A DNA stretch of 64,000 nt from Shimia sp. CNT1-13L.2 (GCF_024331145.1 NZ_JANDJO010000002.1:372001-436000), one strand, 5' to 3'; shown: positions 15,122-24,529, counted from the first letter of the stretch. Notes: generated from the sequence alone by a model not told the origin. Numbers and translations are program-made.

Positions 15122-18067
15122 GTGCCCGTATTTAACGTGAATTCTGACCTGTCGTATCTTGTCGAACTGGTAAATGGAAGCTCCCCGCTTCCGACGGCCT
15201 TTGACAACCTTGAACTGGACTATATGGCCGGCTTCGAGCTTCTGGACACGCTCGGCCCCGACTTCCAGGTCACCTCGCTGGCGTCGACGCAGGTTGTTCT
15301 GGCGGACGCAAGCACCGGCCACACCCTGACCCTGAGCGGTTCGGGCATCAATCCGGTCGGCAGTGTTGCCGAGCTGGAAATCGCCATCGACAACGGTCTT
15401 GCCACCGGTGCCTTCTCGCAGCTGAAGCTCGAAGGTCCGCTGACCGCGGGTGGTACGCCGGTTGACCTGCTGGTTCTTGACATGAATGCCAGCGGCTACA
15501 CCATCACCTCGGGCGACCAGAAGATCATCCTCAGCGGCGGCTTCCCCCTGACGCTGACACAGTTCATGGGGCTGGCAGATCTCCTGCCGCAGATCGAAAC
15601 CGCCGGTGACCTGACCGGTGCAGCGCGCACCAACCTGCTCAACCAACTGGTAGGGTTTGGCCCCGATGGCCTGACCATCATGAACGGCACTGACACGCTG
15701 TTCTCCTTCTCGGTTACCAGCAGCGCGGTCAACCTGTCGTTCGAAGGCTACACCATCACGTTGAACGGTACCTTCCCGACCGATTTGAGCGAGCTGTTCT
15801 CGGTCATGTACCAGATCGGTGACATCGTGGATGTCTTCGGCTACTTCACCTCGCTGGCTTCGGTGAGCGGCCTTGCCCTGACCGGCGCAACCATCACTGG
15901 TCCCGATGGCACCAACCTGCTGACCATGACCGGTGCCATCACCGACGAAGCGTCGCTGGACAACTCGACTCTGTTCATCAACGGCGTTGCCGTTCAAGAG
16001 GTTCAGGTTGGTAGCGATTACGACGACGGTTTGCCTGGATACCCGACTCCCTACTGGGACTGGATTGTCGGTGGTTCGGGTAACGATCACCTTTTCGGTT
16101 TGGGTGGAAATGACCAGTTGGAAGGCGGAGAGGGTAACGACTTCCTGTTTGGCGGCTCGGGCAGTGACTACTTGGTCGGCGGTGCTGGCAATGACTACTT
16201 CGATCCCGGCGGCAACTCGTTCGAAGCATGGGACACCATCCTGACCGGTTCGGGCAACGATACCGTTGACATGGCCGATGTTGACCAAAGCGGTGTTGGC
16301 CTTGATCACGATGATCTGAACGCGGGCATTGTCGCGACAATCAATGGCGCCACCAACACGGGTTCGATCGACAAGGGTCCGAACGGCTCCACAACGCTTC
16401 TGGATGTGGTCAATGCGCTCGACTACTGGGGCCTGAGTGTTTACGGCACCGATCACAATGACATCATCAACATCACGCTGGGCACCGATCACTGGTTCGG
16501 AATTCACGGCGGGGGCGGCAACAACACTGTCAACATTCTTGGCGGAGACGGGATCGTGCGCCTGAACCATTGGGGGGCGACACAAGGCATCTCGGCGGAC
16601 CTGACGGTTGGTACTATCAACAATGGCCAAGGTGGCTTAGACGCCATCACGGGCATCGGAAGTGGCCCTGTGATCGAAGTCCAGGCCACCGATTTCAACG
16701 ACAGCATCCTCGGCAGTGCCTCGAATGACCGGTTCATTCTGCGTCAGGGCTTTGACACGCTGGACGGCGCAGGCGGACGCGACCTCGTGCGCTATGATCG
16801 CAGCGGCGTTGAGGAGGTCGAAGTCGACCTTGCACTTGGCTATGCCGAGGGCACTTGGGGTGGCCAGTACTTCTACCACCGCCTGTCGAATATCGAAGAC
16901 GTTCGCGGCTCGCGTGAACACGGCGACGAGATTTTTGGCAACAACGCCAAGAACAAGCTCGACGGTCGTGGTGGCGATGACTTCCTCTTCGGGGGAGGTG
17001 GGGCCGATACGCTGATTGCGGGTGCGGGCGACGACACCCTTTTCGGCGGCAACGGCACCGACCGGGCCGATCTTGATGGCAACCTTGCGGATGCCACCAT
17101 TGGCCTGAACGCGCTGGGCTTGACCATCTCGCTGGGTGGCGACACCAACACCATCTTCTGGGACGTTGAGAAAATTCGTTTCAACGATGCACAACGCAGC
17201 TTTGACACCCTGAAAGGCCTTGTCACCGGCGGTGCGCCGGGCTCGCAAACAGCGGGGGCTGACCTCATCATTGGCACCGGCGGCAACAACAAGCTGTACG
17301 GTCTGTCCGGCTTTGACACCCTGCTGGGTGAAGCTGGGAACGATGTTCTCAACGGCGGTAAGGGCGGCGATCATCTGGCCGGTGGTGCAGGTGCCGACAC
17401 GCTGAACGGTGGTGACGGCAATGACGTCGTGACCGGCGGTCTTGGACGTGACCTCGCGAACCTTGGCGCGGGCAACGACACCTTTGTTGGTGACGAGCAA
17501 AGCGGCGCCTTTGCCAAGGACACCATCAACGGTGGCACCGGCAACGACTCGATCTGGGCCGGCGGCGGCAACGACGTTCTCAAGGGCGAAGGCGGTAGCG
17601 ATGAACTTGACGGCGGTGCCGGCAACGATGTCGTGAACGGCGGCAATGGCGCGGACGAGGTGAACGGCGGTACCGGTGCCGACACCGTGATTGGTGGCGG
17701 CGGTGCTGACGACATGGAAGGTGACGGCGGAAACGACCGCCTGACAGCAGGTGCTGGCAATGACACGCTGAACGGCGGTGCGGGCAACGATACGCTGACC
17801 GGCAACAAGAACGCCGACACCTTTGTGTTTGAAGGTAACTTCGGCAACGATGTCATCACCGATTTCGCAGCTTTCAACACCGAGAAAGTCGACCTTTCGA
17901 GGATTTCCGAAATCACCGATTTTGCCGACCTTCTGGCCGAGCACCTGGTGGACGATGGCGGCAAGGCCAAGATCGTTGTCGGCAGCAACTCGATCCTGTT
18001 GCAGAATGTCGACTATACCGACGTGGGTGTTGGTCTAGCTTACTCGGCGAACGACTTCATCTTCTGA
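15122..18067 (+). CDS. RTX-type calcium-binding secreted protein (first of tandem pair)
   Basis: A 981-residue protein starting at GTG 15122, with GGAGG seven bases upstream. There is no Sec signal. The first 310 residues form a repetitive beta-rich region of unrecognised family (recurrent TLSG, SGYTITSG, EGYTITLNG motifs). Three blocks of GGxGxDxLx nonapeptides follow at roughly 316-362, 616-648 and 720-905. The tail EITDFADLLAEHL...SANDFIF is the putative uncleaved type I secretion signal. Such proteins leave through an ABC-MFP-TolC machine and fold on binding calcium outside. No transporter gene is nearby. No protease or lipase motif was seen, so an adhesin or surface-layer role is possible. 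Confidence 0.85.
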   Translation: MPVFNVNSDLSYLVELVNGSSPLPTAFDNLELDYMAGFELLDTLGPDFQVTSLASTQVVLADASTGHTLTLSGSGINPVGSVAELEIAIDNGLATGAFSQLKLEGPLTAGGTPVDLLVLDMNASGYTITSGDQKIILSGGFPLTLTQFMGLADLLPQIETAGDLTGAARTNLLNQLVGFGPDGLTIMNGTDTLFSFSVTSSAVNLSFEGYTITLNGTFPTDLSELFSVMYQIGDIVDVFGYFTSLASVSGLALTGATITGPDGTNLLTMTGAITDEASLDNSTLFINGVAVQEVQVGSDYDDGLPGYPTPYWDWIVGGSGNDHLFGLGGNDQLEGGEGNDFLFGGSGSDYLVGGAGNDYFDPGGNSFEAWDTILTGSGNDTVDMADVDQSGVGLDHDDLNAGIVATINGATNTGSIDKGPNGSTTLLDVVNALDYWGLSVYGTDHNDIINITLGTDHWFGIHGGGGNNTVNILGGDGIVRLNHWGATQGISADLTVGTINNGQGGLDAITGIGSGPVIEVQATDFNDSILGSASNDRFILRQGFDTLDGAGGRDLVRYDRSGVEEVEVDLALGYAEGTWGGQYFYHRLSNIEDVRGSREHGDEIFGNNAKNKLDGRGGDDFLFGGGGADTLIAGAGDDTLFGGNGTDRADLDGNLADATIGLNALGLTISLGGDTNTIFWDVEKIRFNDAQRSFDTLKGLVTGGAPGSQTAGADLIIGTGGNNKLYGLSGFDTLLGEAGNDVLNGGKGGDHLAGGAGADTLNGGDGNDVVTGGLGRDLANLGAGNDTFVGDEQSGAFAKDTINGGTGNDSIWAGGGNDVLKGEGGSDELDGGAGNDVVNGGNGADEVNGGTGADTVIGGGGADDMEGDGGNDRLTAGAGNDTLNGGAGNDTLTGNKNADTFVFEGNFGNDVITDFAAFNTEKVDLSRISEITDFADLLAEHLVDDGGKAKIVVGSNSILLQNVDYTDVGVGLAYSANDFIF

Positions 18068-18070
18068 TCC
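17907..18070 (+). repeat. 164-bp direct repeat, copy 1 (RTX export tail)
   Basis: The last 53 codons, stop codon and next three bases of the first RTX gene. It matches 20255-20418 with only four mismatches, all third-position synonymous. Similarity continues upstream at a lower level from about 17727. Confidence 0.9.
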
Positions 18071-18086
18071 GGTTCCATTGGGAAAG

Positions 18087-18122
18087 AAAAGGAGGGGCGG
18101 CTTTCGAGCCGCCTCTTTTGCT
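18087..18122 (+). terminator. Intrinsic terminator after the first RTX gene
   Basis: GGAGGGGCGGC - TTTCGA - GCCGCCTC followed by TTTTG, about 20 bp after the RTX stop codon. It separates the two RTX genes into distinct transcripts, at least in part. Confidence 0.75.
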
Positions 18123-18300
18123 GTGAAAGGGGCAAATCGCATTGTTCCAATCGAACGTGCCGCATCTGTGGTTGTGCGGTGACGCTAAATGGCAACATAT
18201 TCTTGAATTTTCCTTTCCCGGTAGTGCTTTGCAGCTTGAGCCTCAAATGGAAGAATGTTTGATTTCGCGCATTCAGTCTTATAGCACCGAGGAATTTTTG

Positions 18301-20415
18301 ATGACCGACATCGTCCCAGCAGTTGACCACTCAAATTTCTCCGATTTCAAAGGGGATCAAGACACCTTCAATGCCAGTCAGCGATCAGTGGGCGCGGCGT
18401 TGCAAGCGTCTGGCGCATCGGTCAACGAAATTCGCGGAACGGACGAGCGAGAGTACATTTCCGGAACTGATTTCGACGACCACATCTTCGTGTCTTGGGA
18501 ACGCGACACAATCGATGGTGGAACCGGTCAGGACTTGATGCGCTTTGACGATCCCAACGTTGAGTACGTCTATGTCCTACTTTTTCACGGAAGCGCAGAA
18601 CCCTATTTTGACAATGTTTTTGCCGGCTTTCCTTATTCGTTTGATCAAACGCTGCTCAACATTGAACACCTGCGTGGCTCTCTCGAAGGTGATGATCTTC
18701 TGGTTGGAAACGAACAAAATAATCGGTTGGAAGGCCTTGGCGGGGCCGACTTGCTTGATGGGCGCGAAGGCGATGATACGCTGATTGCAGGGACTGGCAG
18801 CGACAATATCGTTGGAGGAACCGGTTTCGACAGAGCTGTTCTGAATGCGGATTTCGCTGACGCAAGTTTCGATTTGAGCGTCCGGGGCCTGCTGGTCACC
18901 TTGGGTCAGGAAACCAAGCGCATCAATTGGGATGTCGAGGAAATCCACTTTGCAGATCAAGTCAAAGCGTTTTCCGAACTTCGGACCTTGGTAACAGGAG
19001 ACGCACCCGGATCCGAAACAAACGGTGATGACAGGATTTTTGGATCAGGATCAAAAGACGTCGTCGATGGGCTGCTGGGAGCAGATACATTGTTTGGCTT
19101 TGGCGGGAACGATGTTCTCAAGGGGGGCGACGGGAATGACCAAATTGCTGGAGGAGATGGAGCCGACACCATCTTTGCGGGCAGTGGAAATGATACTGTC
19201 ACAGACGGCAAAGGCCGAGATCGCATTAATCTAGGTGATGGCGACGACTACTTTTCTGGTGATACGCAATCCGGAGATTTTTCCAATGACACGATCCTTG
19301 GAGGTCTGGGCGCAGACGGGATTTTTGCGGGGGGTGGCGATGACCTCGCCAAAGGAGAGGCTGGAGACGATAGAGTTCATGGCGGTGACGGAGACGACAC
19401 TTTGTATGGGCATTCCGGCGATGACTACCTTGATGGTGAACTCGGAGCAGACTCTATTTTCGGTGGACTAGGCAATGACTACGCGTCGCTGGGTGAAGGG
19501 GACGATGTCTATACTGATTCAAAGAGCGGACCTGCCGGCAATGACACTGTCTTTGGTGGAGCGGGAAATGATCGGATCAAGGTTTTTGCTGGCGACGACA
19601 AAGTTTCGAGCGGCGAAGGTTCTGATTTTATCGACGCTGGTCGAGGGGCGGACACCATCAACGCAGCTGCCGGTGACGACACTGTTCTTGCGGGGCAGGG
19701 AAATGATAGCGTTAGGGGGGGGATCGGATCGGATCTCGTTCGCCTAGGAGGTGGTGACGACCGCTTTAGTGGTGGCGACCTGCTCGACGGGTTTGATGGA
19801 AACAACACAGTCTACGGTGGGGCGGGTGACGACGTTATCTTCGGTGACGGAGGGAACGGTACCTACTATGGCGGATCGGGAAATGACCTTCTGACATCCA
19901 GTAGAGGATCATACCAAAAGACCGTTATCGTGGATGGAAAACCTCAAACGGAAACGGTGTTTGAAAGTGGTGACAACTATTTTAATGGTGGTACTGGGGA
20001 CGATCGGATTTGGGGCGAGGAGGGAGAAGATACCCTTGTCGGCGGAAGTGGTAATGACAGCATGGATGGCAACGGCGGAAACGACCGCCTGACCGCCGGC
20101 TCGGGCAATGATACGCTGGAAGGCGGCGCTGGTAACGACACGCTTAGCGGGAACCAGAATGCGGACACGTTCGTGTTCAAAACTGGCTTTGGCACCGATG
20201 TAATAACCGACTTCTCGTCATACGATGGCGAAAAGATTGACTTCTCAGCTATCCCCGAAATCACCGATTTCGCCGACCTTCTGGCCGAGCACCTGGTGGA
20301 CGATGGCGGCAAGGCCAAGATCGTTGTCGGCAGCAACTCGATCCTGTTGCAGAATGTCGATTATACCGACGTGGGTGTTGGTCTTGCTTACTCGGCGAAT
20401 GACTTCATCTTCTGA
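18301..20415 (+). CDS. RTX-type calcium-binding secreted protein (second of tandem pair)
   Basis: The start chosen is ATG 18301 (GAGGA seven bases upstream), giving 704 residues; the open frame reaches back to 18142 but that part looks non-coding. The N-terminus (MTDIVPAVDHSNFSDF) is followed by about 120 residues with ISGTDFDDHIFVSWERDTIDGG, then RTX nonapeptides at about 139-180 and almost continuously from 243 to 620. The tail is identical in protein sequence to that of the upstream RTX gene over the last 52 residues. Codons are markedly more AT-rich (AAT, GAT, TTT) than in neighbours until the tail, where the composition returns to local values. No catalytic motif was recognised. Confidence 0.85.
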   Translation: MTDIVPAVDHSNFSDFKGDQDTFNASQRSVGAALQASGASVNEIRGTDEREYISGTDFDDHIFVSWERDTIDGGTGQDLMRFDDPNVEYVYVLLFHGSAEPYFDNVFAGFPYSFDQTLLNIEHLRGSLEGDDLLVGNEQNNRLEGLGGADLLDGREGDDTLIAGTGSDNIVGGTGFDRAVLNADFADASFDLSVRGLLVTLGQETKRINWDVEEIHFADQVKAFSELRTLVTGDAPGSETNGDDRIFGSGSKDVVDGLLGADTLFGFGGNDVLKGGDGNDQIAGGDGADTIFAGSGNDTVTDGKGRDRINLGDGDDYFSGDTQSGDFSNDTILGGLGADGIFAGGGDDLAKGEAGDDRVHGGDGDDTLYGHSGDDYLDGELGADSIFGGLGNDYASLGEGDDVYTDSKSGPAGNDTVFGGAGNDRIKVFAGDDKVSSGEGSDFIDAGRGADTINAAAGDDTVLAGQGNDSVRGGIGSDLVRLGGGDDRFSGGDLLDGFDGNNTVYGGAGDDVIFGDGGNGTYYGGSGNDLLTSSRGSYQKTVIVDGKPQTETVFESGDNYFNGGTGDDRIWGEEGEDTLVGGSGNDSMDGNGGNDRLTAGSGNDTLEGGAGNDTLSGNQNADTFVFKTGFGTDVITDFSSYDGEKIDFSAIPEITDFADLLAEHLVDDGGKAKIVVGSNSILLQNVDYTDVGVGLAYSANDFIF

Positions 20416-20418
20416 TCC
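20255..20418 (+). repeat. 164-bp direct repeat, copy 2 (RTX export tail)
   Basis: Matches 17907-18070 at 160 of 164 positions. It contains the C-terminal putative secretion signal and stop codon of the second RTX gene. The sharp rise in identity compared with the rest of the two genes suggests gene conversion or modular joining. Confidence 0.9.
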
Positions 20419-20438
20419 TCAAAGGATTGTCGATTTTG

Positions 20439-20470
20439 GGGGCCGGTCTTGCGCCGGCCCCTTTTGTTTT
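20439..20470 (+). terminator. Intrinsic terminator after the second RTX gene
   Basis: GGGGCCGG (20439-20446), loop TCTTGCG, CCGGCCCC (20454-20461), then TTTTGTTTT. A perfect 8-bp stem 23 bp after the stop codon. Confidence 0.9.
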
Positions 20471-20524
20471 GCTCGTGATGACACATGCCGCTGTCGCGAT
20501 CGTGATTTCCCTAAAATCGTCTCC

Positions 20525-20548
20525 TGCCCTTGCAGCCCCCCAAGGGCA
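20525..20548 (+). promoter_or_regulatory. Hairpin in the clpP upstream region
   Basis: TGCCCTTG (20525-20532) and CAAGGGCA (20541-20548) form a perfect 8-bp stem with loop CAGCCCCC, 65 bp before the clpP start. No T-tract follows, so it is not a terminator. It may lie in the clpP leader or be an operator. Confidence 0.4.
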
Positions 20549-20613
20549 GCACTAAGACTCTTACAGACAGGCTTCGGCCAGACGCATTATTGGCGAACAA
20601 CAGGCAGGCGGAT

Positions 20614-21243
20614 ATGACAGACCCATTCGAGACATACATGAATACCCTGGTCCCCATGGTCGTGGAACAGACCAGCCGCGGGGAACGTGCTTACGACATC
20701 TTCTCGCGCCTCCTGAAGGAGCGGATCATCTTCATCAACGGCCCGATTCACGATGGCATGTCCTCGCTGATCGTCGCGCAGTTGCTGCACCTCGAAGCCG
20801 AGAACCCCTCGAAAGAGATCTCGATGTACATCAACTCGCCCGGTGGCGTGGTGACTTCGGGTCTCTCGATCTATGACACCATGCAGTACATCCGTCCCAA
20901 GGTTTCGACCCTGGTGATCGGCCAGGCGGCCTCGATGGGCTCGCTGCTGCTGACCGCTGGTGCCGAAGGCATGCGCTTCTCGCTGCCCAACAGCCGCATC
21001 ATGGTGCACCAGCCCTCGGGCGGCTATCAGGGTCAGGCGACGGATATCATGATCCACGCGCAGGAAACCCAGAAGCTCAAGGATCGCCTGAACGGCATCT
21101 ACGTCAAGCACACCGGCCAGAAGATGAAGGCCGTGGTCGACGCGCTTGAGCGCGACAACTTCATGTCCGCCGAAGAGGCCAAGGACTGGGGTCTGATCGA
21201 CGAGATCGTGGAAAATCGCGCCAAGAGCGACGACGCTGAGTAA
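20614..21243 (+). CDS. clpP: ClpP, ATP-dependent Clp protease proteolytic subunit
   Basis: A 209-residue serine protease with the catalytic serine in [10 protein letters not shown], the histidine in MVHQPSGG and the usual ER[IV]IF[IL]NGPI segment. The start at ATG 20614 ([19 protein letters not shown]) fits the short propeptide of the family; the open frame extends further upstream without support. ClpP forms the tetradecameric chamber fed by ClpX, encoded next. A terminator lies between the two genes, so clpX probably has its own promoter as well. Confidence 0.97.
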   Translation: MTDPFETYMNTLVPMVVEQTSRGERAYDIFSRLLKERIIFINGPIHDGMSSLIVAQLLHLEAENPSKEISMYINSPGGVVTSGLSIYDTMQYIRPKVSTLVIGQAASMGSLLLTAGAEGMRFSLPNSRIMVHQPSGGYQGQATDIMIHAQETQKLKDRLNGIYVKHTGQKMKAVVDALERDNFMSAEEAKDWGLIDEIVENRAKSDDAE

Positions 21244-21250
21244 TATTTGG

Positions 21251-21284
21251 GCCCTGCGGGTTCGTAACCCGCGGGGCGCTTTTT
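21251..21284 (+). terminator. Intrinsic terminator between clpP and clpX
   Basis: GCCCTGCGGGTT - CGT - AACCCGCGGGGC (12-bp arms with one mismatch), followed by GCTTTTT. It begins seven bases after the clpP stop. Confidence 0.85.
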
Positions 21285-21382
21285 CGACATTGTGCCTGCC
21301 TCTAAGCTAGCCTAAGCTAACTCGGAAACAGGGCTTTGACGCGGAATTTCCCTGACGGCAGTCAGGGGCTGAAAGGTAGGAC

Positions 21383-22645
21383 ATGGCAAGCAACTCCGGC
21401 GACAGCAAAAACACCCTCTATTGCAGCTTCTGCGGCAAGAGCCAGCACGAGGTTCGCAAACTGATTGCTGGTCCCACCGTTTTCATCTGTGATGAATGCG
21501 TTGAACTTTGCATGGACATCATCCGCGAAGAGACCAAGGCAAGCGGCCTGAAATCTTCCGAAGGTGTGCCGACCCCGCAGGAAATCTGCGATGTTCTGAA
21601 CGACTACGTGATTGGTCAGGCCGTGGCCAAGCGCGTGTTGTCGGTGGCGGTTCACAACCACTACAAGCGCCTCAACCACGCGCAGAAGACCGGCGACATC
21701 GAACTGGCCAAGTCGAACATCCTGCTGATTGGCCCGACGGGCTGCGGCAAGACGCTTCTGGCGCAGACGCTGGCGCGCATTTTGGACGTGCCCTTCACGA
21801 TGGCCGATGCAACCACGCTGACCGAAGCGGGCTATGTCGGGGAAGATGTCGAGAACATTATCCTCAAGCTGCTTCAGGCGTCGGAATACAACGTTGAGCG
21901 CGCGCAGCGGGGCATCGTCTATATCGACGAGGTCGACAAGATCACGCGCAAGTCCGAGAACCCCTCGATCACCCGTGACGTGTCGGGCGAGGGCGTGCAG
22001 CAGGCGCTTCTGAAGCTGATGGAAGGCACGGTTGCCAGCGTACCGCCGCAGGGTGGCCGCAAGCACCCGCAGCAGGAATTCCTTCAGGTCGACACCACCA
22101 ACATCCTGTTCATCTGTGGCGGTGCCTTTGCCGGCCTCGACAAGATCATCGCACAGCGTGGCAAGGGCTCGGCGATGGGCTTTGGGGCCGATGTGCGCGA
22201 CAATGACGAACGCGGCGTTGGCGAGATCTTCAAGGATCTGGAGCCGGAAGACCTGCTGCGCTTTGGCCTGATCCCGGAATTCGTGGGCCGTCTGCCGGTT
22301 CTGGCGACGCTGGAAGATCTGGACGAAGACGCGCTGGTTACCATCCTGACCGAACCCAAGAACGCGCTTGTCAAACAGTACCAGCGCCTGTTCGAACTGG
22401 AAGACACCGCGCTGACCTTTACCGATGATGCGCTGTCGGCGATTGCCAAACGTGCCATCGAACGCAAGACCGGTGCCCGTGGCCTTCGCTCGATCCTCGA
22501 AGACATCCTGCTGGACACCATGTTCGAACTGCCGGGCATGGACAGCGTGACCGAGGTCGTGGTGAACGAAGAGGCGGTGACCTCGGACAAACAGCCGCTG
22601 ATGATCCACGCGGATGCCGAGAAGGAACCGGCAAGCGCCAGCTGA
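21383..22645 (+). CDS. clpX: ClpX, ATPase subunit of ClpXP
   Basis: A 420-residue AAA+ unfoldase. The N-terminal zinc-binding domain has [11 protein letters not shown] and CDECVELC. Walker A is GPTGCGKT near residue 117, Walker B is [10 protein letters not shown], and the [13 protein letters not shown] loop and sensor-2 region are present. ClpX recognises and unfolds tagged or regulatory substrates for ClpP. The ribosome site GGTAGGAC precedes ATG 21383. A short direct repeat TAAGCTA (twice around 21303-21320) lies in its promoter region. Confidence 0.98.
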   Translation: MASNSGDSKNTLYCSFCGKSQHEVRKLIAGPTVFICDECVELCMDIIREETKASGLKSSEGVPTPQEICDVLNDYVIGQAVAKRVLSVAVHNHYKRLNHAQKTGDIELAKSNILLIGPTGCGKTLLAQTLARILDVPFTMADATTLTEAGYVGEDVENIILKLLQASEYNVERAQRGIVYIDEVDKITRKSENPSITRDVSGEGVQQALLKLMEGTVASVPPQGGRKHPQQEFLQVDTTNILFICGGAFAGLDKIIAQRGKGSAMGFGADVRDNDERGVGEIFKDLEPEDLLRFGLIPEFVGRLPVLATLEDLDEDALVTILTEPKNALVKQYQRLFELEDTALTFTDDALSAIAKRAIERKTGARGLRSILEDILLDTMFELPGMDSVTEVVVNEEAVTSDKQPLMIHADAEKEPASAS

Positions 22646-22733
22646 TCCGGGCAACGGTACGAGACATAGAGACGGCGTGGCCCATGGGCTGCGCCGTTTC
22701 CATTTGAAACCCCAACCTGAAAAGAGACCTCTG

Positions 22734-23099
22734 ATGATCAAACGCATTTCCTTTGGCGGAGAATTCGAAACCAAGATCGGCTATTGCCGCGCCGTTGTGG
22801 CCGGTGGCTTCGTGCATGTCGCGGGCACCGTGGGGCAGGGCGATACCGTTGTCGAACAGTGCCGTTCCGCGCTGGAAACCATCGAGAAGGCACTGGCTGA
22901 GGCCGGGGCCAGCTTTGCTGATGCCGTGCGCGTCAACTACTACCTGCCGGATGCTGCCGAGTTCGAACCCTGCTTTCCGATTCTGTCGGAAACCTTTGGT
23001 GCCAACCCGCCGGCCGCCACCATGGTCGAGTGCAATCTGATCGATCCCAAGTTCCGTATCGAGATCGAATTGACCGCACTGGCACCGAACTGCTGCTGA
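22734..23099 (+). CDS. RidA/YjgF family protein
   Basis: A 121-residue protein of the RidA family. Family features are GGFVHVAGTVG, SALETIEKALAEAGASFADAVRVNYYL, and the terminal ATMVECNLIDPKFRIEIELTA. Canonical RidA hydrolyses reactive enamines and imines; the end MVECNLIDPKFRIEIE rather than the archetypal arginine-containing VEVAALP..VEIE places it in a side branch, so its activity is uncertain. It follows clpX by 88 bp and could be independently transcribed. Confidence 0.85.
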   Translation: MIKRISFGGEFETKIGYCRAVVAGGFVHVAGTVGQGDTVVEQCRSALETIEKALAEAGASFADAVRVNYYLPDAAEFEPCFPILSETFGANPPAATMVECNLIDPKFRIEIELTALAPNCC

Positions 23100-23198
23100 T
23101 CAGGCACTTGCGGCGAAATCGCGCTGCATTGGAAAGGCAACCCGCTGGACCTTTGCGCGCGAATGCGGCATACGGATAGGGAATTCGCGGAGGCACCC

Positions 23199-23582
23199 AT
23201 GGGCATTCTGAGCACGATCAACGGAATCTTCACCTGGTGGAATGGCGCCACCTTCAACACCATGCTGTATACCCGTCGCAAGGGTATCAAGGTGGGCGAG
23301 GACGATCAGGGCAACGTCTATTACCACAACAAGGACGACAGCAAGCGCTGGGTCATCTACAACGGCGAAGCCGAGGCAAGCCGCATCAGCGCTGCTTGGC
23401 ATGGCTGGCTGCACCGCACCTTTGACGAGATTCCGTCGGACAAGCCGCTGCCCCGCAAGGAATGGGAAAAGCCGCACCTGGAAAACCTGACCGGGACCGC
23501 GATGGCCTATGCGCCCGCAGGCTCGATCCGTAAGGGTGCGCCGGCTGCGCGGTCCGACTACGAAGCCTGGTCGCCGGAATAA
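23199..23582 (+). CDS. NDUFA12-family NADH:ubiquinone oxidoreductase subunit
   Basis: A 127-residue protein from ATG 23199 (CGGAGGC six bases upstream). The family signature is [38 protein letters not shown] in shortened form: [28 protein letters not shown]-like AAWHGWLH. It is the bacterial counterpart of the mitochondrial B17.2 accessory subunit of complex I, found mainly in alphaproteobacteria, and sits at the peripheral arm. The gene is followed by mlaD after 15 bp, a conserved pairing in this group. Confidence 0.92.
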   Translation: MGILSTINGIFTWWNGATFNTMLYTRRKGIKVGEDDQGNVYYHNKDDSKRWVIYNGEAEASRISAAWHGWLHRTFDEIPSDKPLPRKEWEKPHLENLTGTAMAYAPAGSIRKGAPAARSDYEAWSPE

Positions 23583-23597
23583 GGCCGGGCTTTCCCA

Positions 23598-24047
23598 ATG
23601 TCAGCAGTTCGTACAGAAGTAACCGTTGGTGCAGCCGTTGTTGCCGTTGCGGTGGGTTTCCTTGTTTATGCTGGTCAGGTCAGCGGGTTTTCGTCCAGCA
23701 GTGCCGGGTATCCGGTAACGGCCTCGTTCCGCTCGATCGAGGGCGTGACCGAAGGCACCGACGTGCGCCTTGCCGGCGTCAAGATCGGCTCTGTCACCGA
23801 CATCACCCTGAACACACAGACATTCCGCGCCGATACCGAACTGACCATCGAGCAGGGCATTGAACTGCCCGATGACAGCGCCGTGGTGATTTCATCCGAG
23901 GGGCTGTTGGGCGGCAACTTCGTGGAAATTCTGCCCGGCGGATCGCCCTTCAACATCGAAGAAGGTGGCGAGCTGGAAGATACCCAAGGGGCTGTCAGCC
24001 TCGTTGGTCTTCTCATGAAATTCGTCACGGGCGGAGACGAAGAGTGA
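23598..24047 (+). CDS. mlaD: MlaD, periplasmic lipid-binding subunit of phospholipid transport
   Basis: A 149-residue MCE-domain protein. A single N-terminal membrane helix lies at about residues 8-30, and the MCE core contains YPVTASFRSIEGVTEGTDVRLAGVKIGSV and SEGLLGGNFVEILPGG. It binds the MlaEF ABC transporter in lipid asymmetry maintenance; mlaE, mlaF and mlaC are not in the window. The end GAVSLVGLLMKF is typical. The stop overlaps the GTG start of the next gene by 4 nt. Confidence 0.93.
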   Translation: MSAVRTEVTVGAAVVAVAVGFLVYAGQVSGFSSSSAGYPVTASFRSIEGVTEGTDVRLAGVKIGSVTDITLNTQTFRADTELTIEQGIELPDDSAVVISSEGLLGGNFVEILPGGSPFNIEEGGELEDTQGAVSLVGLLMKFVTGGDEE

Positions 24048-24529
24048 CGCGCCTTGCGCTGATCCTCGCGCTGGCCGCAGGGACTGCGGCGGCGCAATCC
24101 TCGATCACCGTCGAAAGCCTCGACAGTGCCGAACCGCCCATAGTGATCATCCAGCCGGACACCGAGGTTTTTTCGCTCGCACCGTTACAGGATCTCGGCA
24201 CCGTGACCTCCGAGGTCTCGGTTCCGGCCGTGGCGGGCACAGGGGCCTTCCTGCGGGGCCTCGACAAGCTGACTGGCAAGACGGTCGATTTCGAACTGGA
24301 CAACGGCTACAGCGTGGCCTTCGGCGGCCTGCGCGTCGATCTGGCTGAATGCCGCCATCCCGAGGACAATGCAACCGGCGAGGCCTATGCCTTCCTGTCG
24401 GTGCACGAAGGTCTCGAGGCGACAGATGCACCGTTGTTCCAGGGATGGATGATTGCCTCGTCGCCCGCGCTCAATGCGCTGGATCATGCGCGTTATGACG
24501 TCTGGGTCCTGCGCTGCAAGACGCCCTGA
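24044..24529 (+). CDS. DUF2155 domain protein, exported
   Basis: A 161-residue protein starting at GTG 24044, overlapping mlaD by 4 nt (GTGA). A signal peptide LALILALAAGTAAAQ ends near residue 18. The conserved DUF2155 core contains LRGLDKLTGKTVDFELDNG, FGGLRVDLAECRHP and FQGWMIASSPALNALDHARYDVWVLRC. It is a periplasmic protein of unknown function, next to mlaD in many alphaproteobacteria. Its last 37 bases overlap the convergent aat gene. Confidence 0.88.
   Translation: MTRLALILALAAGTAAAQSSITVESLDSAEPPIVIIQPDTEVFSLAPLQDLGTVTSEVSVPAVAGTGAFLRGLDKLTGKTVDFELDNGYSVAFGGLRVDLAECRHPEDNATGEAYAFLSVHEGLEATDAPLFQGWMIASSPALNALDHARYDVWVLRCKTP

Noticed and set aside
17281-17840. Periodic repeats that could suggest CRISPR or tandem DNA repeats
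   Set aside because: The 27-bp periodicity encodes RTX nonapeptides; there are no constant repeats with unique spacers.
16637-17944. Long open frames antisense to the RTX genes
   Set aside because: Repeated GGNGND codons read backwards give Val/Pro/Ser-rich low-complexity products; no start or ribosome site stands out.
18142-18300. N-terminal extension of the second RTX protein
   Set aside because: It starts at TTG just after a terminator, has no ribosome site, and ATG 18301 has GAGGA at good spacing.
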